Of a DNA stretch of 37,494 nt, positions 36,418 through 37,494 are shown one piece after another; position 1 is the first letter of the stretch, and each line of letters starts with the position of its first letter. Made by a program: the position numbers and the translations under genes. The stretch covers positions 1 to 37,494 of the forward strand of contig JAISZL010000097.1 in NCBI GenBank assembly GCA_031269245.1, in the 5' to 3' direction. The notes beneath the pieces were generated by a model. The model was given only the letters and a program-made list of their open reading frames with translations, was not told where the DNA came from and made no database searches. Source of the DNA: Synergistaceae bacterium (GTDB lineage: Bacteria; Synergistota; Synergistia; Synergistales; Synergistaceae).

Positions 36418-37494
<1,077 letters not shown>

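Overview
The window is a stretch of chromosome from a Gram-negative-type, anaerobic, amino-acid- and methylamine-using bacterium. Secreted and periplasmic proteins, F-type ATPase genes and high-GC coding DNA separated by AT-richer gaps fit this. The gene content (Lrp-type amino-acid uptake, two metal ECF transporters, MotAB, corrinoid enzymes) made me think of Synergistota, but a clostridial or deltaproteobacterial Pyl-user cannot be excluded from sequence reading alone. No rRNA is present.

Central story (about 4.4-15.1 kb, + strand): a complete pyrrolysine-dependent monomethylamine system. An Rh/Amt-type permease is followed by the corrinoid protein MtmC and the methyltransferase MtmB. The mtmB frame is interrupted by an in-frame UAG at codon 203 and continues to full length beyond it. 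Immediately downstream come tRNA-Pyl (CUA anticodon, pylT) and the cluster pylSc-pylB-pylC-pylD-pylSn, with pyrrolysyl-tRNA synthetase split into two separately encoded parts in the bacterial arrangement. A DUF1638 protein and a YtcJ/NfdA-like amidohydrolase close the run and may be functionally linked. RamA and a methyl-corrinoid:tetrahydrofolate methyltransferase are not in the window and must lie elsewhere.

Left flank (0-4.3 kb): the AT-rich 3' end of an unidentified gene, then a nickel/cobalt ECF operon (nikK-nikL-nikM-cbiQ-cbiO type), a MITE-like repeat and a Cys-rich zinc-ribbon protein. Right flank (15-24 kb): gamma-glutamyltransferase, TypA/BipA, RNase P RNA, a CsoR/RcnR-family metal sensor, a second ECF operon (cbiM with fused PDGLE domain, cbiQ, cbiO) and a DHH phosphoesterase. 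Cobalt supply for corrinoids therefore brackets the corrinoid enzyme.

24-31 kb: a membrane-anchored LivK-like binding protein with an extra N-terminal cytosolic helical domain, an HD-GYP protein whose HD His is lost, and a branched-chain amino-acid ABC transporter (livH-M-G-F) with no ordinary binding-protein gene. 31-37.5 kb: TrmB-like methyltransferase with a long C-terminal extension, a possible short UAG-containing ORF, tRNA-Ser(UGA), a YbgC-like thioesterase, an orphan prepilin, MotA/MotB, an AtpI-like protein, AtpC and the 3' part of AtpD.

A dispersed intergenic repeat family (5' module resembling AAAACGCTGATTTATCGTCA, then GGCCTGAAGG) recurs at least six times, once exactly between pylC and pylD where it supplies the Shine-Dalgarno sequence. 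UAG still serves as the apparent terminal stop of at least six genes here, including pylB, in a genome equipped to decode UAG as pyrrolysine.
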